Shown here: in pieces, positions 1 to 9,464 of the stretch
Position numbering within the stretch: the stretch's first letter is position 1
Layout: each line of letters starts with the position of its first letter
Assembly: GCF_014230465.1 (NCBI RefSeq)
Contig: NZ_JAAXCY010000011.1
Location: forward strand, 186,001-250,000
Length of the DNA stretch: 64,000 nucleotides
From: Pseudomonas cremoris
GTDB taxonomy: Bacteria; Pseudomonadota; Gammaproteobacteria; Pseudomonadales; Pseudomonadaceae
Direction of reading: 5' to 3'
Notes under the pieces: generated by a model
Told to the model about the DNA's origin: nothing
The model's input: only the letters and a program-made list of their open reading frames with translations
Databases searched by the model: none
Translations under genes and position numbers: made by a program

Positions 1-32
1 AGCACTTCTTCACGACGCAGCAAAAAGCCCAT
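1..32 (-). CDS. Possible start of a gene downstream of piuC (cut by window edge)
   Basis: An ATG on the minus strand at 32-30 begins one base after the piuC stop codon and is preceded by a GAGG ribosome-binding motif inside the last piuC codons. Only about ten codons (M-G-F-L-L-R-R...) are visible before the window ends. The tight spacing suggests translational coupling with piuC. In other Pseudomonas I recall a small Sel1/TPR-repeat gene after piuC, but nothing in these few residues can confirm that. Confidence 0.35.
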   Translation of the reverse strand, partial: MGFLLRREEV

Positions 33-33
33 G

Positions 34-714
34 TCAGACCTCAGCCCAGCGGCGCAGCAGGTTGTGGTAAGTGCCGGTGAGCTGGATCAACGCCGGGTGG
101 TCGGGCACGTCTGCGGTCAATTGCTGGATCGCACCGTCCATTTCGAACAGCAGGGTGCGCTGGCTGTCTTCGCGTACCAGGCTTTGGGTCCAGAAAAATG
201 AGGCATAGCGTGCGCCACGGGTCACGGCGTTGACTTTGTGCAGGCTGGAGCCGGGGTACAGCACCATGTCGCCGGCGGGCAGCTTGACCCGCTGCAGACC
301 GAAAGTGTCCTGGATCTCCAGTTCGCCGCCGTCGTATTCATCAGGGTCGCTGAAGAACAGGGTGGACGACAGGTCGGTACGCACCCGCTCAAAGCTGCCC
401 CGTGCCTGGCGCACGGCGTTGTCGATGTGGAAATCGAAACTGTCACCAGCGGTGTAGCAATTGAACAGCGGCGGGAAGACCTTGTTCGGTAACGCCGCTG
501 ACATAAACAGCGGATTTTTCCACAACCGTTCGAGCATCGCGGCGCCGATTTCCTTGGCCAGTGGGTGGCCTTCGGGCAATTGCAGGTTGTGCTTGGCTTT
601 CGCGGATTGGTGCCCGGCGGTGATTTTGCCGTCGGCCCATTCGGTGGTTTCCAGCGCTTGGCGAATGCGCTGCACTTCCTCACGAGAGAACAGGCCGGGA
701 ATATGCAGCAGCAT
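34..714 (-). CDS. piuC: PKHD-type Fe(II)/2-oxoglutarate hydroxylase PiuC
   Basis: This 226-aa protein matches the YbiX/PiuC family of Fe(II)- and 2-oxoglutarate-dependent hydroxylases that accompany catecholate siderophore receptors. The iron triad is visible as the HxD pair H96 and D98 (F-H-I-D) and the distal H159 (S-L-H-K), followed by R169 as the likely 2-oxoglutarate anchor. The start is set at 714, giving the normal family length; a longer frame to 780 would run through the promoter. It is divergent from piuA across about 210 bp with Fur-like sites, so iron repression is likely. Its substrate is unknown; modification of the siderophore or receptor is only a suggestion. Confidence 0.93.
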   Translation of the reverse strand: MLLHIPGLFSREEVQRIRQALETTEWADGKITAGHQSAKAKHNLQLPEGHPLAKEIGAAMLERLWKNPLFMSAALPNKVFPPLFNCYTAGDSFDFHIDNAVRQARGSFERVRTDLSSTLFFSDPDEYDGGELEIQDTFGLQRVKLPAGDMVLYPGSSLHKVNAVTRGARYASFFWTQSLVREDSQRTLLFEMDGAIQQLTADVPDHPALIQLTGTYHNLLRRWAEV

Positions 715-746
715 GGGGCGATACCACCTGAAATCAGAGAGATGCC

Positions 747-776
747 AATGGTATTGATTCTTATCAAGCCTGTAAA
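747..776 (-). promoter_or_regulatory. piuC promoter with Fur-like box
   Basis: On the minus strand a TTTACA -35 (776-771) and TACCAT -10 (753-748) are separated by 17 bp. A sequence at 747-765 matches 11 of 19 positions of the Fur consensus and lies between and over these elements, as expected for an iron-repressed promoter. The match is modest, so Fur binding is an inference from sequence and gene function. Confidence 0.5.
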
Positions 777-856
777 ACACCGTGGACGGATGAGATCGTA
801 AAAACCGTAAGCGGAAAGTGTAAAGAATGTAAATTCAACGCAATTAGCAATGTATC

Positions 857-889
857 GCAATTGATATGAATACTTGTTCACCCTATATT
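857..889 (+). promoter_or_regulatory. piuA promoter with Fur-like box
   Basis: TTGATA (861-866) and TATATT (884-889) are spaced 17 bp apart, each matching five of six positions of the sigma-70 hexamers. A Fur-like 19-mer at 857-875 (10 of 19 matches) overlaps the -35. Iron-dependent repression is the natural reading for a siderophore receptor gene. Confidence 0.55.
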
Positions 890-923
890 CCGCGGCCTCA
901 CATCCTTGGGGAAAGGACACGTC

Positions 924-3209
924 ATGTCGCGCACTTCAATAAAAACACCTGCCAGTTCACCACGCATGCTGGCTTCGGCCATCGGCGTTGCTCTCACTGC
1001 AAGCTCTGCTGCCCACCTGGCGCAAGCGGCTGAAGACACCGAACAAAAAGGCGAGCGCAACAGCATTTCTCTGGGCGCCACCAGCATCACCGGCCAGGAA
1101 CAGGACAACACCTCCTACCAAGTGGAAAAAGCCTCGTCGCAGAAGTACACCGCGCCGCTGGTCGACACTCCGCGCTCGGTCACTGTGGTGCCACAACAGG
1201 TTCTCAAGGACACCGCCGCCACCTCGTTGCAAGATGCCTTGCGCACCGTACCGGGGATCACGTTCGGCGCCGGCGAAGGCGGCAACCCACAGGGCGACCG
1301 TCCGTTCATCCGTGGTTTTGACGCCCAGGGCGACACGTACCTGGACGGCGTGCGCGACACCGGCGGCCAGAGCCGCGAGATCTTCGACATCGAGTCCATC
1401 GAAGTCAGCAAAGGCCCGAACTCTTCTTTCGGTGGTCGTGGTTCGGCCGGTGGCAGCATCAACCTGGTGAGCAAGACCCCACAAGCGCGGGACTTCACCA
1501 ACGGCGGCTTTACCTACGGCTCCGACCAGACTCGCCGCTACGTGCTCGACGTGAACCGTCAGTTCCTCGACGACAGCGCTGCGTTCCGCTTGAACCTGAT
1601 GAGCCACGAACAGAACGTCGCCGGCCGTGACGCAATCAATTACGACCGTTGGGGCGTGGCCCCGTCGCTGACGTTTGGCCTGGGCACCCCGACCCGCGTC
1701 AACCTCAGCTACTACCACATGGAAAGTAACGATCTGCCGGATTCGGGGATTCCTTACGGCTATGGCTCGTCGACCGCGACTGCACACGTGCATGACAAAC
1801 CCAACGATGGCGGTGACAGCAACAACTTCTACGGCCTCAAGAGCCGCGACTTCCGCAAGACCCGCGCCGATATCAGCACCTTTTCCGTCGAGCACGACCT
1901 GAACGACAACATGACGCTGAAAAACACCCTGCGTCATGGCAGCACCGGCCAGGACTACATCCTCACTCAGCCGGATGACAGCAAGCTCAACGTGAACAAA
2001 TACGGCACCGTATGGCGTCGCGCCAACACCCGCGTGTCGACCACCACCACGACCACCAACCAGACCGATCTGTTTGGCAGTTTCCAGGCGCTGGGTTTCA
2101 AGCACAGCTATTCCACTGGACTGGAATTTACCGGTGAAGAGACTCGCGCCAGCAGCTATAACGTCAGCCCGAATGCCAACCCAAACTGCACCGTGGTCAA
2201 AGGCAGCCTTGGCGGCCAGTGCACATCCCTGAGCAACCCGAACCCGGATGATGCCTGGACGGGCAGCATCGCCCGGAACTACTACGGCACCACCACCAAG
2301 GCCACCAGCCGCGGCGCGTATGTGTTCGACACCATTGAGCTAGACCCGAAATGGCTGCTCAACGTCGGCCTGCGCTATGACACCTTCGACACGGTTGCCA
2401 ACACCGATTCCGCCACCAGCCGCACCAAAATCAAAGAAGACAGCCAGTTCTTCAACTGGCAGGCCGGCCTGGTCTGGAAACCGCTGGAAAACGGTAGCAT
2501 CTACGCGTCCTACGCAACCTCCGCAACGCCACCCGGCGGCTTGGTCGGTGAAGGCTCGGACGGTAACCCACTGTCAGCAGGCTCGGCCACCAGCGACCTG
2601 CAGCCAGAAGAAACCGTCAACTACGAGCTCGGCACGAAGTGGGACCTGTTCCACGACCGCTTGTCCCTGACCGCTGCTGTGTTCCGTACCGAGAAGAAAA
2701 ACACCCGCATCCTGGTAAGTGACATGACCTACCAAAACGCCGGTGAATCCCGAGTTGACGGAGTGGAGTTGTCCGCCAGTGGCAAGATCACCGATCAATG
2801 GCAGGTATTTGCGGGCTACAGCCACCTCAACAGTGAGCTCGTCAACGCGGGGCTCAATGGCCGTAACGGCAATGTCGGCGTGGGTTCAAGCAAAGGCAAT
2901 CAAATGCCGAACACGCCGAAGAACACCTTCAGCCTGTGGACCACCTACGACATCACCTCCAAGCTCACCGTCGGTGGCGGCGCGTTCTACGTCGATGAAG
3001 TCTATGGTGATGCTGGCAACCTCGTGTATGTGCCGTCCTACACACGCTACGACGCCATGGCCAGCTACAAGTTGACCAAGAACGTCGACCTGCAATTGAA
3101 CGTACAAAACCTGACTGACAAGGTTTACTACGACAAGGCCTTCTCGACGCACTTCGCCAACCAGGCCGCCGGTCGCACAGTCCTGCTTTCCACCAACTTC
3201 CACTTCTAA
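924..3209 (+). CDS. piuA: TonB-dependent siderophore receptor PiuA
   Basis: A 761-aa outer-membrane receptor for a ferric siderophore. The N-terminus is a signal peptide with likely cleavage after A-Q-A at residue 35. A plug domain follows (about 65-175, with the V-D-T-P-R-S-V-T-V-V-P segment) and then a long beta-barrel ending in F-H-F, a typical outer-membrane C-terminus. The ATG at 924 was chosen over an upstream in-frame TTG because GGGGAAAGGA precedes it. The flanking genes piuC and piuB are the classic partners of PiuA, which in P. aeruginosa takes up catecholate-type compounds; the ligand here is inferred. Confidence 0.92.
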   Translation: MSRTSIKTPASSPRMLASAIGVALTASSAAHLAQAAEDTEQKGERNSISLGATSITGQEQDNTSYQVEKASSQKYTAPLVDTPRSVTVVPQQVLKDTAATSLQDALRTVPGITFGAGEGGNPQGDRPFIRGFDAQGDTYLDGVRDTGGQSREIFDIESIEVSKGPNSSFGGRGSAGGSINLVSKTPQARDFTNGGFTYGSDQTRRYVLDVNRQFLDDSAAFRLNLMSHEQNVAGRDAINYDRWGVAPSLTFGLGTPTRVNLSYYHMESNDLPDSGIPYGYGSSTATAHVHDKPNDGGDSNNFYGLKSRDFRKTRADISTFSVEHDLNDNMTLKNTLRHGSTGQDYILTQPDDSKLNVNKYGTVWRRANTRVSTTTTTTNQTDLFGSFQALGFKHSYSTGLEFTGEETRASSYNVSPNANPNCTVVKGSLGGQCTSLSNPNPDDAWTGSIARNYYGTTTKATSRGAYVFDTIELDPKWLLNVGLRYDTFDTVANTDSATSRTKIKEDSQFFNWQAGLVWKPLENGSIYASYATSATPPGGLVGEGSDGNPLSAGSATSDLQPEETVNYELGTKWDLFHDRLSLTAAVFRTEKKNTRILVSDMTYQNAGESRVDGVELSASGKITDQWQVFAGYSHLNSELVNAGLNGRNGNVGVGSSKGNQMPNTPKNTFSLWTTYDITSKLTVGGGAFYVDEVYGDAGNLVYVPSYTRYDAMASYKLTKNVDLQLNVQNLTDKVYYDKAFSTHFANQAAGRTVLLSTNFHF

Positions 3210-3228
3210 AAGCGGACAGCAAACAGCA

Positions 3229-3262
3229 AAAGCCCCACGCATCGGATGCGTGGGGCTTTTGC
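3229..3262 (+). terminator. Rho-independent terminator after piuA
   Basis: GCCCCACGC and GCGTGGGGC form a perfect stem around a short ATCGGAT loop, followed by TTTT and preceded by AAAA. It lies 20 bp after the piuA stop and before piuB, suggesting that piuB has its own promoter or depends on read-through. Confidence 0.88.
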
Positions 3263-3344
3263 GTGTAAAACAGAATATTTCTCGATAACTCACGGCATAA
3301 TGCGCGCCGTGGCATTCACATCCAGATAGACGAGGCGGTCAGAC

Positions 3345-5870
3345 GTGTTGAAGAAAACCCTGTTCCAGTTGCACTGGTTCTTCGGCATTACCGCCGGGCT
3401 GGTGCTGGCCTTGATGGGGATCACCGGGGCTGCGGTCTCGTTTCAGGATGAGATTCTGCGGGCACTCAACCCCACGGTACTCAGCGTCGAAAAACGCGAA
3501 GCCGGCGTGCTGCCACCCGCCGAACTGGTGCGCAAGCTGGAAGCCACCGAAGGCAAGACCGTGTCCATGCTCTGGGTAGAAAGCGAAAGCGGCAACGCCG
3601 CGCGCGTGTTCTTCACCCCGCCGCCCGGCGAACGCCGTGGCCAGATGCGCTACTTCGACCCCTACACCGGCGACTACATGGGCGACGCCGTCGGCCAGGA
3701 TGTGTTCGGCTTCATCCTGCAACTGCACCGTTTCCTCGCGATGGGCGAAACCGGGCGCAACATCACCGGCGCCTGCACGCTGATCCTGGTGTTCTTCTGC
3801 CTCTCCGGCTTGTACCTGCGCTGGCCGCGCCAAGTGGCGAGCTGGCGCGCCTGGTTGGCAGTGGACTGGCGCAAAAAGGGCCGCAGCTTCAACTGGGATT
3901 TGCACTCCGTATTCGGCACCTGGTGCTTGCTGGCCTACCTGTTGGCAGCGCTCACCGGCTTGACCTGGTCCTACGACTGGTACAGCCAGGGCGTGACCAA
4001 ACTGCTCTCCGACGCCCCGCAAAATGAACGCATGCGCAAACGCGGCCCGCCACCGGCAGGCCCGGCGCCCGTGGCCAACTACGACGCCATGTGGAGCAGC
4101 ATCTACAGCAACGCCGGCCCCGGCTTGAGCGCCTACAACATCCGCATGCCAGCCGTCGCCGGCCAACCGGCCACCGTCTATTACCTGTTGAAAGATTCGC
4201 CCCATGACCGTGCGCTTAACCAAATCAACCTGGACCCAGCCACCGGCGAGGTGAAATCCCACGCCCAGTACGCCAGCAAGAGCTTCAAGGCGCAGTTGCT
4301 GACCAGCATCTACGCACTGCACACCGGCAGTTATTTTGGTTTGGCGGGACGCATCATCCTCACCGTCAGCTCCCTGCTGATGCCACTGTTCTTCATCACC
4401 GGCTGGCTGCTGTACCTGGACCGACGCCGCAAAAAACGTCAGGTCCGCGATGCGCGTAAAGGTCTTGGCGCCAACCACAGCGATGCTCCGGCGTGGCTGA
4501 TCGGTTTTGCCAGCCAGAGCGGTTTTGCCGAGCAACTGGCCTGGCAGACCGCCGGCCAATTACAGGCCGCCGGGTTGCCGGTGAAGGTGCAGGCATTGGG
4601 CAGCGTCAGCCAGGACGACCTGCGCCAATCGCACAATGCGCTGTTTGTGGTCAGTACCTTCGGCGACGGTGAAGCCCCCGACAGCGCGCGTGGTTTCGAG
4701 CGCAGCGTGCTTGGCCAGGACCTGTCCCTCAAGGGTCTGAACTACTCGGTGCTGGCGTTGGGTGATCGTCAATACGAACACTTCTGCGGCTTTGCCCGCC
4801 GCCTGCATTTCTGGTTGACCAACCAGGGCGGCAACCCGCTGTTCGCCCCAATTGAAGTGGACAGCGGCGACAGCGCCGCCCTGCTGCACTGGCAACAACA
4901 ACTCGGCCAGCTCACCGGTCACGCCCCTACGGCTGCATGGCCGACGGCCCAGTACGAAAACTGGACGCTGACCCAGCGTACCCTGCTCAACCGCGACAGC
5001 AGCGGCTCCGACGTCTACTTGCTGGGCCTGACGGCGACCTCGCCCCAGACCTGGCAGGCCGGCGACCTGGTGGAAGTGCTGCCACGCAATTGCCCCTGGG
5101 CCATCGAGCACTTCCTCGAAGGATTGGGCCTGGCCAACAGCGAGGGTGTGCTGGTCGACGGCATGGCGCACACCCTTGACCAGGCCCTGGCCACCCGCCA
5201 GTTGCCGACTCATCGTGCCCACCTGGTAGGCCTGCATGCCCAGGCGCTGGTGGACGCACTCGTACCCTTGGGCATGCGCGAATACTCCATTGCCTCGATT
5301 GCCAGCGACGGTGTGTTGGAGTTGATCGTGCGTCAGGAACGCCACCCCGACGGCAGCCTGGGCTTGGGTTCAGGCTGGCTCACCGAGTACGCCGCCATCG
5401 GCACCGCTATCAGCCTGCGCTTGCGCCGCAACAGTGGTTTCCACCTGCCGGAGGCACCCGTGCCGCTGATCCTGCTGGGCAACGGCACGGGACTCGCCGG
5501 CCTGCGCAGCCTGCTCAAAGCCCGCGTTGCCGATGGCCAGCAACGCAACTGGCTGCTGTTCGGCGAACGCAATATCGCCCACGACTTCCTCTGCCAGGAC
5601 GAGCTGCAAGGCTGGTTGGCCAGTGGGGATCTGGCACTGCTGGACCTGGCGTTCTCCCGCGACCAGGAAGAAAAAATCTACGTACAGGACCGCCTGCGTG
5701 AGTCGGCGGATGTGCTGCGTAAATGGCTGGCTGACGGCGCTGCGATTTATGTCTGCGGCAGCTTGCAAGGGATGGCAGCTGGGGTGGACAAGGCATTGGT
5801 GGATATTTTGGGCAGTGACGCCGTGGAACGACTTATCGAACAAGGCCGCTACCGCCGGGATGTGTACTGA
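3345..5870 (+). CDS. piuB: PiuB: PepSY membrane domain fused to flavodoxin and FAD/NAD(P)H reductase
   Basis: An 841-aa fusion. Residues 1-370 form a PepSY-type membrane region with helices near 13-33, 143-162, 190-208 and 336-357. Residues about 384-515 are flavodoxin-like, with S-T-F-G-D-G-E near 437. The C-terminal part resembles sulfite-reductase flavoprotein: R-E-Y-S near 642 for FAD and G-N-G-T-G near 712 plus C-G-S near 803 for NAD(P)H. It would pass electrons from NAD(P)H through flavins towards the membrane, probably to reduce siderophore-bound iron; that role is inferred from its place after piuA. The start is GTG, with GAGG nine bases upstream. Confidence 0.9.
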   Translation: MLKKTLFQLHWFFGITAGLVLALMGITGAAVSFQDEILRALNPTVLSVEKREAGVLPPAELVRKLEATEGKTVSMLWVESESGNAARVFFTPPPGERRGQMRYFDPYTGDYMGDAVGQDVFGFILQLHRFLAMGETGRNITGACTLILVFFCLSGLYLRWPRQVASWRAWLAVDWRKKGRSFNWDLHSVFGTWCLLAYLLAALTGLTWSYDWYSQGVTKLLSDAPQNERMRKRGPPPAGPAPVANYDAMWSSIYSNAGPGLSAYNIRMPAVAGQPATVYYLLKDSPHDRALNQINLDPATGEVKSHAQYASKSFKAQLLTSIYALHTGSYFGLAGRIILTVSSLLMPLFFITGWLLYLDRRRKKRQVRDARKGLGANHSDAPAWLIGFASQSGFAEQLAWQTAGQLQAAGLPVKVQALGSVSQDDLRQSHNALFVVSTFGDGEAPDSARGFERSVLGQDLSLKGLNYSVLALGDRQYEHFCGFARRLHFWLTNQGGNPLFAPIEVDSGDSAALLHWQQQLGQLTGHAPTAAWPTAQYENWTLTQRTLLNRDSSGSDVYLLGLTATSPQTWQAGDLVEVLPRNCPWAIEHFLEGLGLANSEGVLVDGMAHTLDQALATRQLPTHRAHLVGLHAQALVDALVPLGMREYSIASIASDGVLELIVRQERHPDGSLGLGSGWLTEYAAIGTAISLRLRRNSGFHLPEAPVPLILLGNGTGLAGLRSLLKARVADGQQRNWLLFGERNIAHDFLCQDELQGWLASGDLALLDLAFSRDQEEKIYVQDRLRESADVLRKWLADGAAIYVCGSLQGMAAGVDKALVDILGSDAVERLIEQGRYRRDVY

Positions 5871-5897
5871 TCCCTCACCAACGCTGAAGATCAAAAT

Positions 5898-5984
5898 GTG
5901 GGAGCGGGCTTGCTCGCGAATGCGGTGTATCAGTCAACCTATGTGTAACTGAAACACCGCATTCGCGGGCAAGCCCGCTCCCAC
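5898..5984. repeat. REPIN-type inverted repeat, copy 1
   Basis: Two inverted copies of a ~30-nt REP (GTGGGAGCGGGCTTGCTCGC plus AATGCGGTG) are separated by ~28 nt. It sits between the convergent ends of piuB and phoD. The right arm carries GCGGGC where most copies have GCGAGC. Confidence 0.93.
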
Positions 5985-6004
5985 AGGTTAGATTGCATTC
6001 CAAA

Positions 6005-7546
6005 TCAGGTGGGTTGGAGTTTTTGCTGGAACACTGACACCCCATCCAGGTCCCGCAGAATCACGGTCAACTCCGCCGTTTGCCCATCAATCTGCACCTC
6101 GCCAAAAAACTGAAAGCCAGCAAGCGGCGAGGTGTTTTGTGCAGGCGGCGCCTTCTCGAACACCACCTCAGGCCCAAACGTCTTATCCAGCGCATTCGGG
6201 CCAAAGCTCCCCGCATTCAAAGGCCCGGCCACAAATTCCCAGAACGGCTCAAAGTCCTGGAACGCCGCCCGATCCGGGTGATAGTGATGCGCTGCGCAGT
6301 AATGCACATCCGCCGTCAGCCACACGTGGTTGCGTATCTTATGCGCTCGCAGGAAGCCCAACAGTTCGGCAATTTCCAACTCACGGCCTTGGGGTGCCCC
6401 CGGATCATTATTGGCGATGGCCTCCCAGCGCGGCACACCAGGGCTCACCTCACCATCGGGCACGCCAAGGCCGATTGGCATATCAGCGGCAATCACTTTC
6501 CACTGTGCCTGGGAGCCCTTGAGTTCACGCTTGAGCCACTCCAGTTGCTCACGCCCGAGGAAGGGTTTTTCGCCGCCCAGGTTGTCATCGTTGGGCCCGC
6601 GATAGCTGCGCATGTCCAGCACAAATACATCCAGCAGCGGGCCGTAGCTGAGCTTGCGGTAAATGCGTCCACCACCGTCGGCGGCCTGGCGACGCATCGG
6701 TGAATATTCCAGCCAGGCCTGACGTGCACGGCCCACCAAAGTGTTGATGTCCTTGGTCTGGTAACGCTCATCAAGTTGCTTGCTCGGCGACCAGTTATTC
6801 ACCACTTCGTGGTCGTCCCACTGCCAGATCTGCGGCACCTCGGCATTGAAGCGGCGCACGTTTTCATCCAGCAAGTTGTAGCGGTAATTACCGCGATATT
6901 CGTCGAGGGTTTCAGCGACTTTGCTCTTGGCTTCGGTGGTGATGTTGCGCCAGATGCGCCCGTCCTCAACCGTGAGTTGCGCGGGCACCGGGCCGTCGGC
7001 GTAGATGGTGTCGCCGCTGTGGATAAAGAAGTCCGGCAGGCGCAGGCGCATGGCTTCGTAGATGCGCATGCCGCCGATGTCCGGGTTGATGCCGAAGCCT
7101 TGGCCGACGGTGTCGCCGCTCCACACAAAACGGATATCGCGACGCTGTTGCGGCACGCTGCGCAGGTGGCCAAACCAGGGTTCGCTGGCGACGCCGGTCT
7201 GCGCGTCTTCAAAATGCACGCGGTAGAAGATCGCCTGATCGGCGGGCAAGCCGGTGAGTTCGACGCGGGCAGTGAAGTCGCTGCGGTTGTCGGCCAGGGG
7301 CGAGACGAATTTGCGCGGGTTACTGAACACGCTGCGGGTGTCCCACTCCACCACCATCCGCGCCGGGCGGTCGCTGCGGCTCCAGATCATGGCGCGGTCG
7401 CCGAGCAGGTCACCGGACTGCACACCGTCGGTGAGTTGCGGGCGGTCCTTGACCGAGGCGATGACCGCCGGGGCCAGGCCCGGCAGCAACAGCCCGGCGC
7501 CGACGGCTTGCATCACACGGCGACGGCCGAGATCGAAGTGGCTCAT
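6005..7546 (-). CDS. phoD: PhoD-type alkaline phosphatase/phosphodiesterase, Tat-exported
   Basis: A 513-aa secreted metallophosphoesterase. The N-terminus has a twin-arginine signal (R-R-R-V-M-Q-A, then a hydrophobic stretch ending A-P-A-V-I-A). PhoD-family metal and catalytic segments follow in order: W-S-G-D-T-V-G-Q-G, H-S-G-D-T-I-Y-A-D, W-D-D-H-E-V-V-N-N-W, L-D-M-R-S-Y-R and L-T-A-D-V-H-Y-C. PhoD enzymes release phosphate from mono- and diesters using Fe/Ca cofactors in the periplasm or outside the cell. The gene stands alone between two REPINs. I see no convincing Pho box upstream. Confidence 0.9.
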   Translation of the reverse strand: MSHFDLGRRRVMQAVGAGLLLPGLAPAVIASVKDRPQLTDGVQSGDLLGDRAMIWSRSDRPARMVVEWDTRSVFSNPRKFVSPLADNRSDFTARVELTGLPADQAIFYRVHFEDAQTGVASEPWFGHLRSVPQQRRDIRFVWSGDTVGQGFGINPDIGGMRIYEAMRLRLPDFFIHSGDTIYADGPVPAQLTVEDGRIWRNITTEAKSKVAETLDEYRGNYRYNLLDENVRRFNAEVPQIWQWDDHEVVNNWSPSKQLDERYQTKDINTLVGRARQAWLEYSPMRRQAADGGGRIYRKLSYGPLLDVFVLDMRSYRGPNDDNLGGEKPFLGREQLEWLKRELKGSQAQWKVIAADMPIGLGVPDGEVSPGVPRWEAIANNDPGAPQGRELEIAELLGFLRAHKIRNHVWLTADVHYCAAHHYHPDRAAFQDFEPFWEFVAGPLNAGSFGPNALDKTFGPEVVFEKAPPAQNTSPLAGFQFFGEVQIDGQTAELTVILRDLDGVSVFQQKLQPT

Positions 7547-7638
7547 GCGGGTGCCCTCTTGAGAATCAAAAGGGAGACTTAAGCATGCGGGGATGAATCA
7601 GAGATGACACAGGTCTTGCGATCAGTGGAGATCAAACT

Positions 7639-7726
7639 GTGGGAGCGGGCTTGCTCGCGAATGCGGTGGGTCAGCCAACAGATGTGGCGACAGATATACC
7701 GCATTCGCGAGCAAGCCCGCTCCCAC
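7639..7726. repeat. REPIN-type inverted repeat, copy 2
   Basis: Same two-armed structure as copy 1, 88 bp, with intact GTGGGAGCGGGCTTGCTCGC arms in opposite orientation. It lies between the phoD start and the fruA stop. Confidence 0.93.
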
Positions 7727-7740
7727 ATTTTTGAACCGTG

Positions 7741-9453
7741 TCAGGCTTTGGCGGGTGCGACCGACAGTTCGACCACCTCAGGCCGCTTGATCAGCGCATA
7801 CACCAACCCCGTCAACACACTCCCCGCCACAATCGCCAGCAAATACAACAGTGCATGGTTCATCGCATTCGGAATGACCAGCACAAACAACCCGCCATGG
7901 GGCGCCGCCAGCACACAGCCGAAATACATCGACAGCGCACCGGTCAACGCACCACCGGCGATGCTCGCCGGGATCACCCGCAGCGGGTCCTTGGCGGCAA
8001 ACGGGATCGCGCCTTCGGAGATAAAGCACATGCCCAGGATCATCGCCGCCTTGCCCGCCTCACGCTCGGTTTGGGCAAACTTGCGTCGCGCCAGGAACGT
8101 GGCGATGCCCATGCCAATCGGCGGCACCATGCCGGCGGCCATGGTCGCGGCCATCGGTGCGCCGCTGTGGGCAGCCAGCAGGCCGACGGAAAACGCATAC
8201 GCCGCCTTGTTGATCGGCCCGCCCAGGTCCACGCACATCATGCCGCCCAGCAGGATGCCCAGCAGCACCGCGTTGGTGGTGCCCATGGTGCTCAGGAAGT
8301 CGGTAAGGCCCACCAGCATGCGCGCCACCGGCGGGCCGACCAGATAGATCATCGCCAGGCCGGTGAACAAACTGGCCAGCAACGGGATGATCAGGATCGG
8401 CTTGAGTGCCTCCAGGCTCTGGGGCAATTTCACCGCGCGGGTGATCAGTTTGACGCAATAACCGGCGAGAAAACCGGCGAAGATGCCGCCGATAAAACCC
8501 GCCCCCAAGGTGCCTGCCAACAAGCCGCCGATCATGCCCGGCGCAATGCCCGGACGGTCGGCAATCGAGTAGGCGATGTACCCCGCCAACAGCGGCACCA
8601 TCAGCATGAAGGCGCGATCGCCGACGGTTTTCAGCGCGGCGGCCAGGGTGCCTTCCTGTTCGAATGCGTGAATACCGAACACAAAGGACAAGGCGATCAA
8701 CAACCCGCCCGCCACCACCATCGGCAACATGAACGACACACCGGTGAGCAGGTGTTTGTACACGCCGGTTTTTTCCGACTTGGCCACCGCGCCGGTCGCA
8801 GCGCTTTCCACCGTGCCTTCGGCCAGGGCCTTGTTGAGGGTCGCTTCGGATTGCTTGAGGGCAATGCCGGTGCCGCAGCGATAGATCTTCTTGCCAGCGA
8901 AACGCTCGGTGGCGACCTCGATATCGGCGGCCAGCAACACCACGTCGGCATCGGCAATCGCTTGCGGGCTCAACGGCGTGCGTGCGCCCACTGAGCCCTG
9001 GGTCTCGACCTGCAAATCGTAGCCCAGGCGCTTGGCGGTTTGCTGCAAGGCTTCGGCCGCCATGAAGGTATGGGCGACGCCCGTCGGGCAAGCGGTGACG
9101 GCGACGATACGCGGTGCGCTCTTGGCAGCACTCTCAGTGGCGGCATACACCAGCGCTTCCTCGGCACCTCGACGCAACACCGCTTCCACATCCGCCAGCG
9201 CCTGGGCTGGCGTGCTCTGGAACACACGTTTGCCAACAAACCGCGCCATATCCACCGGCGTGCTGCTGACCAGCAATACCCATTCGGCGGCATCAATGGT
9301 GGCCTGGGACAACTGGCGTTCAGGGCGCTGCACATCCACCACTTCGACACTGGTGCTCCAGCCCTGGCGCTGCGCAGCGGCGTCCAACAAGCGAGCGCAC
9401 AGCACACTGGTGACCATGCCGTTCGGGCAGGCAGTAACAATGGCTAACTTCAT
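7741..9453 (-). CDS. fruA: Fructose PTS transporter, EIIB'-EIIB-EIIC
   Basis: A 570-aa membrane permease that imports fructose and phosphorylates it to fructose-1-phosphate. The N-terminal EIIB' domain has T-A-C-P-N-G (C9). The true EIIB follows with T-A-C-P-T-G-V-A-H-T (C122, the phosphorylated cysteine), and a multi-helix EIIC runs from about 230 to the end. ATG at 9453 is preferred to the GTG just upstream. It is the last gene of fruBKA, 11 bp after fruK, and should be repressed by Cra through the operator at 13380. Confidence 0.95.
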   Translation of the reverse strand: MKLAIVTACPNGMVTSVLCARLLDAAAQRQGWSTSVEVVDVQRPERQLSQATIDAAEWVLLVSSTPVDMARFVGKRVFQSTPAQALADVEAVLRRGAEEALVYAATESAAKSAPRIVAVTACPTGVAHTFMAAEALQQTAKRLGYDLQVETQGSVGARTPLSPQAIADADVVLLAADIEVATERFAGKKIYRCGTGIALKQSEATLNKALAEGTVESAATGAVAKSEKTGVYKHLLTGVSFMLPMVVAGGLLIALSFVFGIHAFEQEGTLAAALKTVGDRAFMLMVPLLAGYIAYSIADRPGIAPGMIGGLLAGTLGAGFIGGIFAGFLAGYCVKLITRAVKLPQSLEALKPILIIPLLASLFTGLAMIYLVGPPVARMLVGLTDFLSTMGTTNAVLLGILLGGMMCVDLGGPINKAAYAFSVGLLAAHSGAPMAATMAAGMVPPIGMGIATFLARRKFAQTEREAGKAAMILGMCFISEGAIPFAAKDPLRVIPASIAGGALTGALSMYFGCVLAAPHGGLFVLVIPNAMNHALLYLLAIVAGSVLTGLVYALIKRPEVVELSVAPAKA

Positions 9454-9464
9454 CACAAACCCTC

